A program made the translations under genes and the position numbers. Of a stretch of DNA of 64,000 nt, positions 59,808 through 64,000 are shown piece after piece. Every line of letters starts with the position of its first letter. The stretch's first letter is position 1. The notes below the pieces were generated by a model. It worked only from the letters and a program-made list of their open reading frames with translations. It made no database searches and was not told the DNA's origin. This DNA is from Polytrichum commune (taxonomy: Eukaryota > Streptophyta > Polytrichopsida > Polytrichales > Polytrichaceae), in NCBI GenBank assembly GCA_950295325.1, contig OX485804.1:67372033-67436032 (forward strand). Direction: 5' to 3'.

Positions 59808-59880
59808 GTGCTCCTACGAGTTGGAACGCGACAAACGCGTCGCGAAGATCAAAGAGATCATGAAGCCCATGGAACAAGCG

Positions 59881-61167
59881 GTAGTGAGTCTGTAAGTGTT
59901 TTTTACATGCTAAATGTTGTAAGGTGTGTCCGAATCTTGTGGGGATGAATAGCCTCCACATCTCCGATGTCGACGACCTACATTGGCGCCACCAAATCCG
60001 GCAATGCTCAACACAAGTTACCATCTGATGCTTCGCGGCACAGCAACTCCGGAAAGTCGGGGTTTGTAGACGTTGGGGTTTTGGGCGCTGGTTGTTGGTT
60101 GCTCGTTGGGAGTGCATGAACGTGCCACGTGGCGACATCTCCGCCGTTCATATGGACGGTGTGGATGCAGTCCACTTCTTTGTGGCTCAGCAGGGGTCAC
60201 AGAGTGTTGTCGAACTCCCCCCCTCATTCTCTCCCTTTGGATCTGCGCTCGTCTCTCATAGTACTCTTTGTTCCTAATAAGTTACCCATCTCCCATGCTG
60301 AGGTTCAAGGTTTGTAGATTGTGATGGTAGGGTATGGTTGTAAGGGGTTGTAGATTAAGCTGATGTAGGGTGTGATTGTGGGGTTTCTGATTGCTAAGGG
60401 TTTGTGGATGAGTCTGGTGTAGGGTTTCATTCCTAAAAGGAAGGAAAGGGATTTGTGTGCTGACAAACGGAGCTGGAACTTTGCATTTCTGATAACGGAT
60501 CGAGGGAGGGGAGTTGTGATGTGTTTGGTGTCTTGATCACGCGTGCATTGCACTTGAATCTGGCCGTGTGGAGTTATCAGAAAAAAAATCGGATTCCTTG
60601 TTGCAAAGCATTGTGGTGTATTGTCCGCTTCTGCAAGTTATTGGCTTCGGAGGAATCGAGGACGAAAGGTCTGCAGTGAGTTCTTAGATCTTGAGTGCGT
60701 CTCGTGCGTGTGGCATTGCTCGTTTTGTTCGTGAGTTTTGATTCATGGATTGATTGATTGTTCGGCAGTTCGGCAGTTCTTTAGTTTAGACTCCTCGTGT
60801 GACTTTGCAATTGAGGAGGTGCATTTAAGACATTTCAAACTGGGAAGTGCATCTGAAGTGGTGATTCGCGGAGTGGCAGTTAGAATAGCGCATCTCGTGT
60901 AGGATAGAGCTAACTTCTATTCATACTTGTAAAAATAAAGTCAAACTATATTGAAGTTTTATGACTATGCTACTACCATATATATTTTCTGAAAGTTCTG
61001 GGAGCTCTCCATGGAAGTTCCGCATTGTTGGGTCGTTCAGATCAAATGACATCAACCCTTGACTTCTTCTGGGGTTGTAATCTTTTGGTGAGTTGATTAC
61101 ACATTAGTCTGAGATGGCAGGGAAATTTTGTGTCATGAAGTCTGAGTTGGTGGGTTGCTCTATGCAG
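59881..61167. other. Sequence between split exon and unidentified gene
   Basis: Relatively GC-rich from 59900 to 60300, with overlapping frames on both strands and no known domain. It may hold promoter or 5' exons of the unidentified gene downstream, but I cannot define them. Confidence 0.35.
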
Positions 61168-62680
61168 ATCACCTTGATGGCACCTTTAAGGTAATAAGAG
61201 TTCATGGTGTGGTGTCTCCTGGGCTGCAGGTTGAGGCAATACCACCGTTGAAAATCACAGCGTCCTCCTCAATTAGATGTGGTAAGTTCCAATCTAACTT
61301 GTAAGTTAGTACCAAGATTCATGTTTGGTTGACCTTGACTCCAATTTGTCAAGATTGGATCCCCTAGTAATGTTGTGGAATGATTCTTAGACACTCCTCT
61401 AGTAAGAAGGCCATTTGATCAATGGTTCTTCAACTTATTGTTTGTGGGTTCTCTTCTATTGATAGATGAACAAAGGTCATCCCACCCTGACAAACAATCT
61501 GCAGCAAGCTCTCCCCTTCCAATGCCCCAGCTTGTAAACCTACCTAAACACTTAGTAAAATTTCTTCTCCACAACATCGGTCAAATAGCAGCCAAGTCTG
61601 AGTACAATTAGGTGAGCTACTGTACAATTCTCTTAATAATCTTCACTGCCTCCAATACCCAATTTTGCAACATATGGGTGTAATTACAGAGAAGTAACAG
61701 AGTAGGGTAGTCTTCTAAAAAAACTCACTAATACTTGGGGACAAAATCCTAGGGAGGGATTTGAGAACATCATGAGATGCATAGTTTCATACCCTGTTTT
61801 ACTGATCCAATATTTGTAAGATACAAAGACAAGCTTCAATCCTTAACTACTGAAGTGGGGTTAAGGGTAGTAACTAATGGTCTGGACCCAGGATAAATAC
61901 TTTATATATTTCCGAGTTCAGAATCATATTCTTCTCCTTTTACATCCAGTGGCAAAATACTGAGTGGGCTGGCAATAAATGTTGTACTTATAGTTACCAT
62001 CTGTTGATGGCATTTGATGACTTTTGGTTTACATAGTTTGTGTGAAGAATCACATAGTTTAAATTTACTTGTCTTCAGAAAATTGTTGCTGCTATAAAAG
62101 CTGTTCCAAGAGCAGAGTGGAACCCAAGAGAGAGGTATTGTCTTGTTACTTGTTTGCTTTCATAGGTATCCTGACATTTACCTGCCTGAATTGTACAGTG
62201 GTAATTGGATACTGCTGGTCTTGTGTAACTGCAAAAGGTATTCTAGTGCATGTTTTAAGATGTCTCCTGAAATTATCCATGATAACTATAATATAAAGCC
62301 AACCTTTTGTTACTTTGATCTTACAGAATGATGCCTTCTAAGTTGTGTTTCTGCATGCAGGTTGTGGCTGTTTCCCAGTTCATCTTTGTCAGATGCTGAG
62401 AAGGCGCTGAGCAACATTGGTGACTTGGCAGTCAATGTATGTTGGTGATCAACCTCGAGAATCCTCACCTTGTCAATGCTCCCTACATGAGTTCTTGGGT
62501 TTTAAAGACCATCTTTTTGCCTTGCTACGCAGAAAAAACTGACATATCCTATTGGAAGATGTAGCCACCCAGTCAGCAGTTGCTGAGGATTATTCTTCAC
62601 CTCAATTTTTATTAATACCGGATACTTTACTGCACGTACATCAGGTGGATCGAGCAGTCTTTGAGGTTTCAGTTCCTTGA
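61168..62680 (+). CDS. Unidentified gene, C-terminal exons
   Basis: Four exons join with GT-AG borders and consistent phase: 62079-62134, 62166-62237, 62361-62436 and 62645-62680 (TGA at 62678-62680). They encode about 79 residues, including KIVAAIKAVPRAEWNPRERY, then PDIYLPELYSGNW and CNCKRLWLFPSSS. An exon-like piece further 5' (61168-61281, between CTATGCAG and GTAAGT) reads DHLDGTFKVIRVHGVVSPGL. It ends in phase 1 while 62079 starts in phase 0, so at least one exon between them is missing from this model or 61168-61281 is not part of it. The first intron of the set is only 31 bp, which is unusually short, so the 62134/62166 junction may be wrong. I do not recognise the family. If real, the 5' end lies upstream and is undefined. 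Confidence 0.35.
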
Positions 62681-63365
62681 TTAATTTTTAGTCATGCCGT
62701 TGTGAATTAAGCTGCGAATTTTGAATTGAAGGTTGCCGGTTTTGGAGTATTTTGGTGACGTTTGTATCCTCAATTCAATACAAGGAAGCACATCATAATC
62801 AGTAAGTGATAGTACTACCACAACTTGGCCACTATGTCTGTTAGTGAATAGTTGTTGAATTGCACTTTTATGAGACTTTGATGAGGTTTCACTAGTCATT
62901 CAGACATTTTATCTAGGTTATGTAGGCCTCTGCTTGCAATTACACGGTATATCCACATTGCAGCCTTTGCGAACATTGCCTTCCTACATGGCAACTGTGG
63001 TTGAGATGTTGTTGCATGGTGTCATTGTCCTCTAAATTTCCTTTCTGACCCATGTGGCAACTGGCATGCTTTGACAGGGGAAAGTGGATATTCTACAAAA
63101 ATATCCCACATTCAACTTAGTCATGATTTTTGCTTAGTGAAGACACACTTATTTGCTCATAAGCGAGCGATGCTTAGCTGATTTAGGGGGTGATTCTGAT
63201 ATGTTGAGAATGCGGTGTGATGAAGGTTTGTATCGGTCATGATGTACCGTGCATTTTGTATCGTTCATTTTGTATCGTTCATTTTGTATTGTTCATTTTG
63301 TATCGTTCAATTATTGAAAGATTGTTGCATGCTATCCATTGTGCTCAATGCAGGCGTGACAGCTT
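62681..63365. other. Intergenic sequence
   Basis: No gene recognised. A short tandem TTTTGTATCGTTCA-type repeat of four copies lies at about 63252-63308. Confidence 0.4.
63252..63308. repeat. 14-bp tandem repeat, four copies
   Basis: Four head-to-tail copies of CATTTTGTATCGTT, with one CGTT to TGTT change in the third. Confidence 0.8.
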
Positions 63366-63539
63366 CGGCGCACTGAAGTCAGCTTCGATCGCTAGGTAGG
63401 CGGCACCGGGGGTACGAGTGCGCCGCAACCACAGAGTACTGCGGAAAACTGCAACCTTGGAGGCTCGGGAAGATCTTCAAGACATGGTGGGTTCAGAGGA
63501 ATCAGTAGAGACAAAGACTGAGGATAAGTACAGTCCAGG
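63366..63539 (+). other. Possible coding exon
   Basis: A frame open from about 63399 reads VRVRRNHRVLRKTATLEARE, then DMVGSEESVETKTEDKYSPG, and ends at a GTGAGC donor at 63539/63540. It could be the first coding exon of a gene that continues beyond this window, possibly starting at the ATG near 63485. No domain is visible. Confidence 0.25.
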
Positions 63540-63724
63540 TGAGCGTCCTCAACCATGACGATGGTTTCTATAAAATGTGAACATGGGTAAGTGAGTGGAG
63601 AGGGGGTCTATAATTTTTGGAATGAATCTTTCTACCATGGTGTTCATGAAAGTATGTATAGGTCAATCGTATTTGTATGTCATAATGGTTTTATGATCTT
63701 TAACTAATCATTGCCTGCATATCC
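63540..63724. other. Spacer before last repeat cluster
   Basis: If 63366-63539 is an exon this is its intron; otherwise nothing is recognised. Confidence 0.25.
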
Positions 63725-63910
63725 AACTAGTCATTTGCTAGTCATTCACTAGTCATTCAACATTCATTCACCAGTCAGTCAGCAGTCATTCATCAGACAG
63801 TCAACAGTCATTCACAAGTCAGTCAGCAGTTATTCACTAGTTATTGAGCAGTCATTCACCAGTCATTCACTAGTTGCAAACTAGTCATTAAGAAGTCATT
63901 CATAGTCATT
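63725..63910. repeat. CACTAGTCATT repeat cluster 4
   Basis: About sixteen units of 10-12 bp, mixing AGTCATTCAC and AGTCAGTCAGC variants, in the same orientation as the three clusters near the CACTA transposase 5-9 kb away. Confidence 0.75.
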
Positions 63911-64000
63911 CAAAACCCATACATTCCCTAAACCCTAGTCCCAACTGCACATATATGAAGCCTACATCATATATTGTGTAGGAACTGTTGACCAACTGAC

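Larger units (their letters stand above)
59181..59880 (+). pseudogene. Short coding-like exon split by a hAT MITE
   Basis: A plus-strand frame reads SMKYKVEDMDSVTEPLRPPK, then an acidic D-D-D-G-D-L-D, where it is interrupted at 59401. Ignoring the 398-bp MITE and one copy of its target duplication, the same frame resumes at 59808 as CSYELERDKRVAKIKEIMKP and reaches a GT splice-donor-like site at 59880/59881. The YELER-x-x-R-V-A segment resembles the Y-E-x-x-R-x-x-R-x-x-x-N motif found in proteins carried by plant CACTA elements, so this may be a second element gene and not a host gene. The start is uncertain. The insertion itself introduces stops. Confidence 0.45.

Noticed and set aside
59800-60277. 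Opposed frames of 60-112 codons on both strands
   Set aside because: GC-rich chance frames; the only supported coding-like piece here is the plus-strand continuation of the split exon to 59880.

Overview
This window is nuclear DNA of a land plant. It carries an ELF4-type circadian protein, a plant-type eIF3a and a mitochondrial i-AAA protease of the FtsH4 type, all with GT-AG introns where split. Introns are short to moderate (roughly 80-550 bp). A Tc1-type element and a retrotransposon with a restriction-like endonuclease sit beside plant CACTA, hAT and MITE debris. Together these suggest a seedless plant such as a bryophyte more than a flowering plant, but that assignment is an inference.

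Layout. 1-379: C-terminal debris of a hAT transposase. 3247-3835: a terminal-inverted-repeat (TIR) element. 5777-6166 (minus): an intronless ELF4 homologue. 9343-12785: a retrotransposon copy bounded by an 11-bp target duplication, encoding a methyltransferase-like region, RNase H, a CCHC knuckle and a restriction-like endonuclease. 12.8-25.5 kb: gene-poor sequence with a 75-bp tandem repeat and a GC-rich minisatellite. 25795-31880 (plus): eIF3a, 13 exons, 1000 aa. 33.4-33.66 kb (minus): an F-box fragment. 35967-40384 (plus): FTSH4-like protease, 9 exons, 729 aa. 41-44 kb: several TIR elements. 45211-46203 (minus): a Tc1-type transposase pseudogene with seven stops and no frameshift. 46.2-54.2 kb: gene-poor. 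54221-57960 (minus): a decayed CACTA (tnp2) transposase. 59.2-59.9 kb (plus): a short coding-like exon split by a 398-bp hAT MITE. 61.2-62.7 kb (plus): phase-consistent exons of an unidentified gene.

The host genes belong to general cell maintenance: cytosolic translation initiation (eIF3a), mitochondrial inner-membrane proteolysis (FtsH4) and the circadian evening complex (ELF4). They are not an operon-like unit; eIF3a and FtsH4 are same-strand neighbours about 4 kb apart. The rest is transposon-derived at several ages. The most unusual object is the retroelement at 9.3-12.8 kb, whose domain set does not match the usual plant L1 or RTE layout.
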